From Janthinobacterium sp. 64 (GTDB lineage Bacteria; Pseudomonadota; Gammaproteobacteria; Burkholderiales; Burkholderiaceae_D), in NCBI RefSeq assembly GCF_002813325.1, contig NZ_PHUG01000001.1:5890001-5954000 (forward strand): a DNA stretch of 64,000 bases, written 5' to 3'. The stretch's first letter is position 1. The number at the start of each line of letters is the position of its first letter. Under the pieces are notes generated by a model. That model ran no database searches. It was not told the origin of the DNA and saw only the letters and a program-made list of their open reading frames with translations. A program made the position numbers and the translations under genes. Below are positions 21,264 through 28,740 of this stretch, piece after piece.

Positions 21264-22178
21264 ATGAAGGTATTTCTGACAGGCGCAGCGGGATTTATTG
21301 GCAGTTCCATCGCGGCGGGTCTCGTGCGTGCCGGCCACCAGGTGACGGGCCTCGTGCGCAAGCCGGAGCAGGTGGCCGAGCTGGCTGCTATTGGGGTACA
21401 CGGTGTCGTCGGCACCTTGAACGACCGCACACTGCTCATCGAGCAGGCGAGGGCGGCGGATGCCGTCATCAATGCGGCCAGCAGCGACCACCGGGGCGCC
21501 GTCGAAGCCATCCTTGAAGCGCTGGCCGGCACCAACAAAGTGTTTTTGCACACCAGCGGCTCGTCCATCGTGGGCGACGCCTCGGGCGGCGAGGGCACGG
21601 AACAGCTCTATTATGAAGACAAGCTGCCGGCGCCCACGGCCGACAAGGCGGCCCGCGTGGCCATCGATGACCTGGTCCTGGCCAGCGCAAGCCAGGGCGT
21701 GCGCGCCAGCGTGCTGTGCAACACCCTGATCTACGGCCACGGCGCCTTGCCGCGCGACAGCGTGCAGCTGCCCCGTTTGCTGAAACAGGCGCGCAAGAGC
21801 GGCATCGTGCGCCACGTGGGGCCGGGCCGCAACATCTGGTCGAATGTGCATATCGACGATGTCGTCAGCCTGTATCTGCTGGCGCTGGAAAAGTCGCCGG
21901 CCGGCACGTTTTATTTCGTCGAGTCGGGCGAAGCGGCTTTCCGCGACATGACGGCCGCCATCGCCACCGCACTGGACCTGGGGTCCGCGCAGGACTGGCC
22001 GCTGCCCGAGGCGATTGCCGAATGGGGCTATGAGATGGCGTCGTATGGCCTCGGTTCGAACAGCCGCGTGCGCGGCGAGCGGGCGCGCACCCTGCTGGGC
22101 TGGCAGCCGCAGGGGCCGTCCGTGCTGGAGTGGATCAAGCACGACATGCTCCATCCGCAGCACGCCATCGCCGCTTGA
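21264..22178 (+). CDS. NAD(P)-dependent epimerase/dehydratase (extended SDR)
   Basis: 304 residues. The Rossmann nucleotide motif TGAAGFIGSSIA lies at the N-terminus, and the C-terminal half resembles NmrA/epimerase-type extended SDR reductases. The classical catalytic YxxxK is not obvious (YYEDK near residue 115 is a candidate), so activity on a sugar nucleotide should not be assumed. The ATG at 21264 is chosen because AAAGGAGC precedes it; a TTG at 21234 would place the ribosome site inside the gene. It appears to be a single-gene unit. Confidence 0.75.
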   Translation: MKVFLTGAAGFIGSSIAAGLVRAGHQVTGLVRKPEQVAELAAIGVHGVVGTLNDRTLLIEQARAADAVINAASSDHRGAVEAILEALAGTNKVFLHTSGSSIVGDASGGEGTEQLYYEDKLPAPTADKAARVAIDDLVLASASQGVRASVLCNTLIYGHGALPRDSVQLPRLLKQARKSGIVRHVGPGRNIWSNVHIDDVVSLYLLALEKSPAGTFYFVESGEAAFRDMTAAIATALDLGSAQDWPLPEAIAEWGYEMASYGLGSNSRVRGERARTLLGWQPQGPSVLEWIKHDMLHPQHAIAA

Positions 22179-22550
22179 TGCAGCTCAGCAAACCGCCTCA
22201 GTGTGCGCTAGCGAACGGTGCTGTCTGGCGATCGGGAGTATGATGGCGTTGCTTGGTTGAGACGCACTGCCGTGAAGTTGGCGGCATGTTCGATCTTCCA
22301 GCAGGTCAGCCGGTCGCCTCAAGGATCGGCACCAGATTTCCGCCGGCGCGTTCGCGCCGTGTGCATTGCAACTCCAGGTCGCGGTAGGTACTGCGAACCC
22401 CTTCAAGGCCGGCGTCAGCCGGTCTTTTTTTCGCCTGTTGTTTCCTCCCTTGCGCCATTCACCGCCACCTGTCCGCCATTCGCCGAAACGCTGTTTTCGT
22501 GCGCGTGAAATCCGCGTATCTTGACGTTCAACCAACTTCAAGGGGCGACC
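22179..22550 (+). other. Gene-free stretch with hairpins; possible structured RNA
   Basis: 372 bases without a supportable protein gene. It holds a compact perfect hairpin (CGGCGCG-TT-CGCGCCG, 22344-22359), several GC-rich inverted segments and a terminator at 22409-22431. The combination of structure ending in a T-run that is more than 200 bases downstream of the SDR stop would fit a small RNA or a long 3' untranslated region. No known RNA family (6S, tmRNA, riboswitch) was recognised. Confidence 0.3.
22409..22431 (+). terminator. Rho-independent terminator
   Basis: CCGGC (22409-22413), loop GTCA, GCCGG (22418-22422) followed by TC and a run of seven T. It terminates transcription from the SDR gene or from an RNA encoded in the preceding 200 bases. 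Confidence 0.65.
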
Positions 22551-22934
22551 GTGAAACCTGAACCCGCTTATTGCCGCCGTACCCAGCTGCTGTGGGGCGT
22601 GCTGCTGATCGCCATCGGCGCCGTCATCCTGCTGGACCGGCTCGATGTGATCTATCTCCATGATTACTATGCACTATGGCATTATTGGCCCCTGATACTG
22701 CTCGTCTTCGGCCTCAACAAGCTGCTCACGCCCGTGTCCGCCAAGCAGGTACTGAGCGGCCTGTGGCTGATCTTTTTCGCCGCGTGGTGGTATGTATCGT
22801 ATGAAGAGCTGTGGAACTTGAATTTCTACAATAGCTGGCCAGCCTTGCTGATCGCCTGGGGCGTGGGCCTCGTGCTGGAACCACTGTTGAACAAACATTT
22901 TATTGCCTACCGGGAGTCCGAGCATGAAAAATAG
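22551..22934 (+). CDS. Small multi-span membrane protein, LiaF/DUF5668-like N-terminal type
   Basis: 127 residues with about four hydrophobic segments. The pattern LLWGVLLIAIGAVILLDRLDVI followed by YWPLILLVFGLNKLL repeats that seen at the start of the next protein and in LiaF/DUF5668 proteins (WP.ILI..G). The start is GTG at 22551, with AAGGGGC just upstream; a TTG at 22521 has no ribosome site. It overlaps the next gene by 11 bases. It is probably a membrane partner in the envelope-sensing unit 22551-25559; no enzymatic motif is visible. Confidence 0.7.
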   Translation: MKPEPAYCRRTQLLWGVLLIAIGAVILLDRLDVIYLHDYYALWHYWPLILLVFGLNKLLTPVSAKQVLSGLWLIFFAAWWYVSYEELWNLNFYNSWPALLIAWGVGLVLEPLLNKHFIAYRESEHEK

Positions 22935-23727
22935 ACCGCCGCTGCACTCGCCATCGCAGATCGTGCTGGGCGTCATCGTCATCGGCCTGGGACTGTTGTT
23001 CCTGCTCGATAACCTGGGTTTCATCAATGTGCGCTACACCTTCCGCTTCTGGCCCACCATCCTCATCATTTTCGGCTTGCTGAAAATATCGCAAAGCCAT
23101 AGCCGTTCCGGCTACATCCTTGGCGGCGTGATGGTCTTGCTGGGTCTGAGCTGGACCTTGAAAGCCATGGGCTTGTTCTATATCAACTGGAGCATGCTGT
23201 GGCCGCTGCTCATCATTGCCGCTGGCGTGGCCGTCGTGTCGAAATCCCTGCCGGGCGGGCAGCAGCGGCAGCGCCGCCGGCGCCAGGCTCACCTTGACGA
23301 CGCCGACCATTTTGGCCAGGCCCGCAATGGCGCCGTATCGCTCGACAAGGATGCGGCCGATGCCACTGCAGCGCCCGGCACCGGCGGCCAGGCGGACGAC
23401 GACAGTATCATCGAAGTGACGGCCATCCTCGGCGGCTATGTGCGGCGCGTATCGTCGCAGCGCTTCAAGGGCGGCGATATCAACGTCATCATGGCCGGCT
23501 GCGAAATCGACTTGCGCCAGGCGTCGATCGACGGCGAAGCCGTGCTCAACGTGTTCGCCCTGTGCGGCGGCGTCACCATCAAGATTCCGCCCGACTGGAG
23601 CGTCGTGCTGCAGGGCACGCCCATCCTTGGCGGCTTCGAAGAAAAGACCATCGTGCCGCCGAACCAGAACAAGCGTTTGTACGTGACGGGCTACGCCATC
23701 ATGGGCGGCCTGGAAATCCGCAACTAG
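22924..23727 (+). CDS. LiaF-like membrane protein with cell-wall-active antibiotic response domain
   Basis: 267 residues. Four N-terminal membrane segments (about 10-115) of DUF5668 type, a charged linker rich in Gln/Arg and Asp (about 116-165), then a beta-rich C-terminal domain with SIIEVTAILGGYVRR, VIMAGCEIDLRQA and PPDWSVVLQGTPILGGFE, the LiaF_C/DUF2154 pattern. In Firmicutes LiaF restrains the LiaS kinase until the envelope is damaged. The start at 22924 overlaps the preceding stop and has GGGAGT upstream. It is followed after 6 bases by a LytS-type kinase, which fits a LiaF-like inhibitory role. Confidence 0.8.
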   Translation: MKNRPPLHSPSQIVLGVIVIGLGLLFLLDNLGFINVRYTFRFWPTILIIFGLLKISQSHSRSGYILGGVMVLLGLSWTLKAMGLFYINWSMLWPLLIIAAGVAVVSKSLPGGQQRQRRRRQAHLDDADHFGQARNGAVSLDKDAADATAAPGTGGQADDDSIIEVTAILGGYVRRVSSQRFKGGDINVIMAGCEIDLRQASIDGEAVLNVFALCGGVTIKIPPDWSVVLQGTPILGGFEEKTIVPPNQNKRLYVTGYAIMGGLEIRN

Positions 23728-23733
23728 GCGCGC

Positions 23734-24810
23734 ATGTCCGGACCCTTGTCGAAGCGGCGCGGCGCCGTGGTGGTGTTTCTGGTCTGCATCGCACTGGGCC
23801 TGGCGCTGGCCTTTGTCCTGGCCAGGGTGGCGCATGCGCCCTGGCTCAATGCGACCCTGCTGGTGGTGCCCGCCACGCTCGTGTATGCGATCGGCTCGGG
23901 CTTTTCCGCGTTTTACCTCTGCCGCGCCTACCCCTTGCACGCCCGCCATCCGCTCGCCATCGCCAGCGTGATGGGCGTGGCGGCCCTGTTCGCGGGCTTG
24001 CTGTGGGCAACCCTGCTGCAATTTTTGAACAGCGTCAGCCAGTTGCCGGACGTGCGCTGGCTGGGCGTGCACCTGACGCAGTCGATGCTGGCCCTGTTCT
24101 TCGGCCTGGGCGCGCTGCTGTATTGCCTGGCCGCCGCCGTGCACTACCTGTTGCTCGAATTCGTGCGCGCCAGGATGGCCGAACAGCGGGGGCTGGAAGC
24201 GCAATTGATGGCGCAGGAAGCGCAATTGCGCATGCTGCGCACGCAAATCGATCCGCATTTCCTGTTCAACAGCCTGAACTCCATCAGCGCCCTGACGTCC
24301 ATCAATGCGGCGGGCGCACGCCAGATGACGGTGCAGCTGGCCAGTTTCTTTCGCCAGAGCCTGAGCCTGGAAGCGCACAAGCACATCACCGTGGAACAGG
24401 AACTGGTGCTGATCCGCCACTTTCTCGCCATCGAACAAGTGCGTTTCGGCGCGCGCCTGCAAGTGGCGGAAAGCGCCGACGCTGCCGCGCTGGCGTGTCT
24501 GTTGCCGCCCATGCTGATACAGCCGCTGGTGGAAAATGCCGTCAAGCATGGTATCTGCGGCTTGACGGAGGGCGGCCTGATCGCCATCGAGGTCAGGCGC
24601 GCAGGCAGCCTGTTGCAGATCGCCGTGTGCAACCCGGTCGATGCGGATCAAGGGCCAGCGCGCGGCAACGGCGTGGGCCTGGAAAATGTGCGCCAGCGCC
24701 TGGCCGGCGCGTATGGCCACGAGGCCAGCGTGCACTGGGGCCGGCGCGACGGCTATTTTGAAGTGATGATTTCCATGCCGGCACAGACCGGCGACACGGA
24801 GGAAGCATGA
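23734..24810 (+). CDS. LytS/AlgZ-type sensor histidine kinase
   Basis: 358 residues: four membrane spans (about 10-145), then a His_kinase (PF06580) domain with phospho-acceptor His175 in QIDPHFLFNSLNSI and an HATPase_c domain with LIQPLVENAVKHGI and GNGVGLENVRQRL. This family partners LytTR response regulators, and one is encoded immediately downstream with a four-base overlap. No extracellular sensor domain exists, so the signal probably comes from the two LiaF-like neighbours. Confidence 0.88.
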   Translation: MSGPLSKRRGAVVVFLVCIALGLALAFVLARVAHAPWLNATLLVVPATLVYAIGSGFSAFYLCRAYPLHARHPLAIASVMGVAALFAGLLWATLLQFLNSVSQLPDVRWLGVHLTQSMLALFFGLGALLYCLAAAVHYLLLEFVRARMAEQRGLEAQLMAQEAQLRMLRTQIDPHFLFNSLNSISALTSINAAGARQMTVQLASFFRQSLSLEAHKHITVEQELVLIRHFLAIEQVRFGARLQVAESADAAALACLLPPMLIQPLVENAVKHGICGLTEGGLIAIEVRRAGSLLQIAVCNPVDADQGPARGNGVGLENVRQRLAGAYGHEASVHWGRRDGYFEVMISMPAQTGDTEEA

Positions 24811-25559
24811 TGCAGGCAAGAATGCGGGTGGCCATCGTCGATGACGAATTGCTGGCGCGCAGCGTGTTGCGCGAATACCTGGCGCGCCACGACGATATCG
24901 ACATCGTGGCCGAGTGCGCCAACGGTTTTGACGCCGTCAAGGCCATCGCGGAACTGGAGCCGGAACTGGTGTTCCTCGACATCCAGATGCCGCGCCTGGA
25001 CGGCTTCGAAGTGGCGGAATTGATCGGCGCGAAGACAAGGCTGATCTTTGTCACGGCCTACGACCAGTACGCCTTGAAAGCGTTCGAATGCCATGCCCTC
25101 GACTATCTGCTGAAACCATTCAGCGAACAGCGTTTCGACCAGGCGCTGGCCCATGCGCGCGCCCACCGCGGCCCGCCCGCCGCGTCCACTGCTGTGCAGA
25201 CTCTGGCGCGCGAGGCGGCCACGCGCGCCGCGCCACTGGACCGTGTGCTGATCCGCGACGGCGCCAAGGTTCACGTGATCGCCAGCGCGCGCATCGACTA
25301 CATCGAGGCGCAGGACGATTACATCAGCATCCGTTCCGAAGGCAAGTCCTACCTGAAAAGCCAGACGCTGGCGGAACTGGAAACCCAGCTCGACCCCGCC
25401 AAGTTCCTGCGCGTGCACAGGTCCTACCTGCTCAATATCGACGGCATTAGCCGCATCGAGGCGGCAACGAAAGACAGCCACGTGGCCATCTTGCGCGATG
25501 ACACGCGGATCCCCGTGAGCAAGGCGGGGTATCAGAAGCTCAGATTATTGGTGGGTTAG
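24807..25559 (+). CDS. LytTR-family response regulator
   Basis: 250 residues: receiver domain with Asp58 in LVFLDIQMPRLDG and Lys in LDYLLKPFSEQRFDQAL, a linker rich in Ala, and a C-terminal LytTR DNA-binding domain (about 145-250) with IDYIEAQDDYISIRSEGKSY and FLRVHRSYLLNI. It is similar in design to AlgR and LytR. It overlaps the kinase gene (ATGA) and its stop codon overlaps the -35 of the next unit. Confidence 0.9.
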   Translation: MMQARMRVAIVDDELLARSVLREYLARHDDIDIVAECANGFDAVKAIAELEPELVFLDIQMPRLDGFEVAELIGAKTRLIFVTAYDQYALKAFECHALDYLLKPFSEQRFDQALAHARAHRGPPAASTAVQTLAREAATRAAPLDRVLIRDGAKVHVIASARIDYIEAQDDYISIRSEGKSYLKSQTLAELETQLDPAKFLRVHRSYLLNIDGISRIEAATKDSHVAILRDDTRIPVSKAGYQKLRLLVG

Positions 25560-25604
25560 CATTTTCGCTGGCGTAGATGCATAATCATCTACGCATGATA
25601 TCAT
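25556..25604 (+). promoter_or_regulatory. Promoter and palindromic operator of the toxin-antitoxin pair
   Basis: TTAGCA (25556-25561), an 18-base spacer and CATAAT (25580-25585) form a promoter. The -10 is the loop of a perfect inverted repeat, GCGTAGATG (25571-25579) and CATCTACGC (25586-25594), followed by a second palindrome ATGATATCAT (25595-25604). Binding by the downstream HTH antitoxin would directly block RNA polymerase, the usual autoregulation of these modules. Confidence 0.7.
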
Positions 25605-25616
25605 CTGGAGGTGATA

Positions 25617-26018
25617 GTGAATGCGTCGAGGACATGGCCGATCACGTTTCACGATGACTTCGATGCGGAATTCGATGCTCTGCCGATAGATGTTCAGGAT
25701 GAATTGCTGGCGAGTGCCGATGCGCTGTCGAAGCTGGGCCCGGCTGCCGGGCGTCCTCACGTTGGGACGTTGAACAATCCCAAACACCCGAACATGAAAG
25801 AGCTGCGTTTCAAGGCCAATAACGGGGTAGAGGTGTGGCGCGCGGTCTTTGCTTTCGATACGAGGCGTGAGGCGGTCATTCTGGTTGCGGCGGCCAAGCA
25901 AGGTGTCAATGAGGACAAGTTTTACAGGGATTTGTTATTCAAGGCAAATGCTCGTTACGAGCAACATCTCAAAAACCTGGCTGCGGCGAAGGCGAGGCAG
26001 GACAAAGGCACTAGATGA
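25617..26018 (+). CDS. HigB/RelE-superfamily toxin (phage Gp49-like)
   Basis: About 133 residues of the phage-derived Gp49-like (PF05973) type. Core features are FDALPIDVQDELLASADAL, the segment MKELRFKANNGVEVWRAVFAFD with conserved basic and aromatic residues, and VILVAAAKQGVNEDKFYRDLL. Relatives cleave ribosome-bound mRNA. GTG at 25617 is preferred over GTG at 25611 because GGAGGT then sits five bases upstream. Toxin precedes antitoxin, as in higBA. Confidence 0.82.
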   Translation: MNASRTWPITFHDDFDAEFDALPIDVQDELLASADALSKLGPAAGRPHVGTLNNPKHPNMKELRFKANNGVEVWRAVFAFDTRREAVILVAAAKQGVNEDKFYRDLLFKANARYEQHLKNLAAAKARQDKGTR

Positions 26019-26039
26019 TTTCAGGAGCAGGAGTTTGTC

Positions 26040-26468
26040 ATGGGAAGAAATTTGAACGACGTCATCCACAGTTTGCCGGCCGAGCGGCAGGCAAAAATTG
26101 CGGCTCTATCCCAGGAAAAGATGCAAGAAATGATAGCGCACGCCGCTACGCTGACGGATTTCCGCAAGGCAGTAGGCAAGACCCAGGCGGAAGTTGCGAG
26201 GGAACTGGGGATTCAACAGCATGCCGTTTCCCAACTGGAAAAGCGTACCGATACTTATGTCTCGACCTTGCGCCGGTTTTTGCAATCGCTGGGCATGACA
26301 TTGGAGATGTCGGTCGTTGCGCAAAACGGCGTGCGTATCGAACTGCAAAATTTTCTGCGCAGCCAGGAAGTTGATGCCGATGTCCATGACAGTGCACTTG
26401 CTACGCCTGCGACGCCCGCAGGAAAGCGGAAAGCCGGCGTGTCGCGCAAGCGGGCTGGCACCGCCTGA
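26040..26468 (+). CDS. HigA-like XRE-family antitoxin
   Basis: 142 residues: an N-terminal helical segment that probably covers the toxin, a central helix-turn-helix (KTQAEVARELGIQQHAVSQLEKRTD, given here as two parts around residues 47-70), and a basic Ala/Pro-rich tail of about 25 residues. It begins 21 bases after the toxin stop with AGGAG upstream. It should neutralise the toxin and bind the palindrome at 25571. Confidence 0.82.
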   Translation: MGRNLNDVIHSLPAERQAKIAALSQEKMQEMIAHAATLTDFRKAVGKTQAEVARELGIQQHAVSQLEKRTDTYVSTLRRFLQSLGMTLEMSVVAQNGVRIELQNFLRSQEVDADVHDSALATPATPAGKRKAGVSRKRAGTA

Positions 26469-26475
26469 AGCTGCT

Positions 26476-28740
26476 TTATCCAGTAGCTAGTTGCACATCC
26501 CACCAGGCGGGCAGCAGCTGGCGGATTTCCGGCCGTGAAAAACGGTCGTCGATCAGGTAGACGACGCCCTTGTCCGACTGCGTGCGGATCACGCGGCCGG
26601 CCGCCTGCACCACCTTTTGCATGCCTGGATATAAATACGTGTAGTCGTAGCCGGCGCCGAAGATGTCGCCCATGCGCTGGCGGATCTGCTCGTTGACGGG
26701 ATTGATCTGCGGTAAACCGAGGGTGGCGATGAAGGCGCCGATCAGGCGCGCGCCGGGCAAGTCGATGCCTTCGCCAAACGCGCCACCGAGCACGGCAAAG
26801 CCGATGCCGCGCGTGTCCAGGCCGAAGCGCCCGAGGAACTGGCTGCGCGCAGCGTCATCCATGCGGCGCGGCTGCTGCCAGATCGGCACGTCCGGGTAAT
26901 GCTGGGCGAACAGCGTGGCCGTCTTTTCCATGTAATCAAAGCTGCTGAAGAAAGCCAGATAATTGCCCGGCGTTTCTGCGTACTGGCGCGCCATCAGCTG
27001 GGCGATGGGCAGCAAGGAGGCGGCGCGGTGCTGGTAGCGCGTGGAAATGGTGTCGGCCACGCGCACGGACAATTGCTCCGCCTGGAAGGGCGATTCCACG
27101 TCGACCCAGGCCGTGTCGGCCGGCATGCCCAGGGTGTCGCTGTAGTAATTCCATGGGCTCAGCGTGGCGGAAAACAGCGCCGTGCTGTGGCTGGCCGCGA
27201 AGCGTTCCTTCAGGAAGGGCGCCGGTACGATGTTGCGGATGCAGACGGTGGAGCCCGTGTCCGTTTTACTGACGTCGAACAGCGAATGCGCGCCGAAACT
27301 CTCTGCCAGGCGGTTGATCAGCAGCACGTCGAAATAAAAGCGCTGCAAGTCTTCGTCGAGCGCCGCCGCGTGTTCGGCCACGTAGTCGCCGATGGCCGTC
27401 GCCACGCCTTGCAGGGCGCCAAAGAATTTGTCGGGCAAGGCGGGATGCACGTGGTAGTCGCCATCCTGCTCTTTCAGCAAAGCCGTCCACTGGCGCGAGA
27501 GGCGGTCCAGCGGCTTTTTCAGCGCCTCGGTCGCGAACTTGCGCAGCATTTTCAAATCGATCTGCGCCAGCTCGGCGGTATACATGCTGCGTGCGCGCGA
27601 CACCATATTGTGCGCTTCGTCGACCAGCACATTGACTTTCCAGTCGTGGGCCAGGGTCATGCCGTACAGCATGGCGCTGAGGTCGAAGTAATAATTGTAG
27701 TCGCCGATGACGACGTCGCTCCAGCGCGCCAGCTCCATGCCCAGGTAATAGGGACAGATACCCTGCTGCAAGGCGATGGCGCGCACGGCTTCCTTATCCA
27801 AAATCAAACCGCTGGCCAGCGCCACTTCGCGTGCCAGCGGCAGGCGGTCGTAAAAACCCTTGGCCAGCGGACACGATTCTCCGTGACAGGCTTTGTCAGG
27901 ATGCTCGCAGGCGCTGCTCTTGGCGCTCAGTTCCAGCACGCGCAACGGCAGCTGGGGCGTGCTGTCTTTCAGGATGGCGCAGGCGTCGAGCGCCATTTGC
28001 CGGCCCGGCACCTTGGCGGCCAGGAAAAACAGTTTATCGAGGCCATGCGCGGCTGTCGCTTTCAACATGGGGAACAGGCTGCCCACCGTCTTGCCGATGC
28101 CGGTCGGCGCCTGCGCCAGCAAGCCGCAGCCACGGCTGCTGGCCTTGTACATGGCTTCGGCCAATTGCCGCTGCCCCGGACGGAAGTCGGCATGGGGAAA
28201 GGCCATGCTGGTGAGTTGCGCGTCGCGGCTGGCGCGGTGCGCCATTTCCTGCTCGGCCCAGTCGAGAAACAGGGCGCAATGCTGTTCGAAGAAGGTGCGC
28301 AGCGCCTCGGCCGTGCATTCCTCGTGCATCACGGTTTCCTTCTGGCTCACGATATCGAAATACACGAGCGCCACGCGCAGCATGGGCAGGTTCAGCTGCC
28401 GGCACAGCAAATGGCCATAGATGCGCGCCTGCGCCCAGTGCAGCTGGCGGTGGTTGGCGGGCATGGCGGCCAAATCGCCCCGGTAGGTCTTGATTTCTTC
28501 CAGCTGGCGCCGCGCCGGGTCATAGCCATCGGCGCGCCCGCGCACGTGCAGGGGGCCGAAGTCGCCGCACAGGCTGATTTCGCGCTGGTAATCGTCATCG
28601 CGCCGGCCCGTGACGGTGGCGTGGCCGGCCATACCTTCCTGCGCCGTGGGCGAGGGCGTGAAGCGCAAGTCCAGGTCGCCCACCTTGGCCGTGAATTCGC
28701 ACAGGGCGCGCACGGCGATCGTGTACTGCATGCCGCTCAT
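26476..28740 (-). CDS. DinG/XPD-like superfamily 2 helicase (DEAD_2)
   Basis: 754 residues. An N-terminal domain (about 1-170) contains PD-(D/E)xK-like RADGY and EEIKTYRGD segments, so it may be a RecB-like nuclease or remnant. It is followed by XPD/DinG helicase motifs: Q/I region RPGQRQLAEAM, Walker A APTGIGKT, a four-Cys cluster (SACEHPDKACHGESC and later GICPYY) placed like the XPD/DinG 4Fe-4S cluster, motif II VLVDEAHNM, and C-terminal GRVIRTQSDKGVVYLID. The ATG at 28740 overlaps the nuclease stop (ATGA), and longer 5' extensions lie inside that gene. Probable DNA repair helicase acting with its partner. Confidence 0.85.
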   Translation of the reverse strand: MSGMQYTIAVRALCEFTAKVGDLDLRFTPSPTAQEGMAGHATVTGRRDDDYQREISLCGDFGPLHVRGRADGYDPARRQLEEIKTYRGDLAAMPANHRQLHWAQARIYGHLLCRQLNLPMLRVALVYFDIVSQKETVMHEECTAEALRTFFEQHCALFLDWAEQEMAHRASRDAQLTSMAFPHADFRPGQRQLAEAMYKASSRGCGLLAQAPTGIGKTVGSLFPMLKATAAHGLDKLFFLAAKVPGRQMALDACAILKDSTPQLPLRVLELSAKSSACEHPDKACHGESCPLAKGFYDRLPLAREVALASGLILDKEAVRAIALQQGICPYYLGMELARWSDVVIGDYNYYFDLSAMLYGMTLAHDWKVNVLVDEAHNMVSRARSMYTAELAQIDLKMLRKFATEALKKPLDRLSRQWTALLKEQDGDYHVHPALPDKFFGALQGVATAIGDYVAEHAAALDEDLQRFYFDVLLINRLAESFGAHSLFDVSKTDTGSTVCIRNIVPAPFLKERFAASHSTALFSATLSPWNYYSDTLGMPADTAWVDVESPFQAEQLSVRVADTISTRYQHRAASLLPIAQLMARQYAETPGNYLAFFSSFDYMEKTATLFAQHYPDVPIWQQPRRMDDAARSQFLGRFGLDTRGIGFAVLGGAFGEGIDLPGARLIGAFIATLGLPQINPVNEQIRQRMGDIFGAGYDYTYLYPGMQKVVQAAGRVIRTQSDKGVVYLIDDRFSRPEIRQLLPAWWDVQLATG

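Noticed and set aside
22900..24819. 639-codon open frame opposite the LiaF-like and kinase genes
   Set aside because: Spans several well-supported genes on the other strand and has shadow-type composition.
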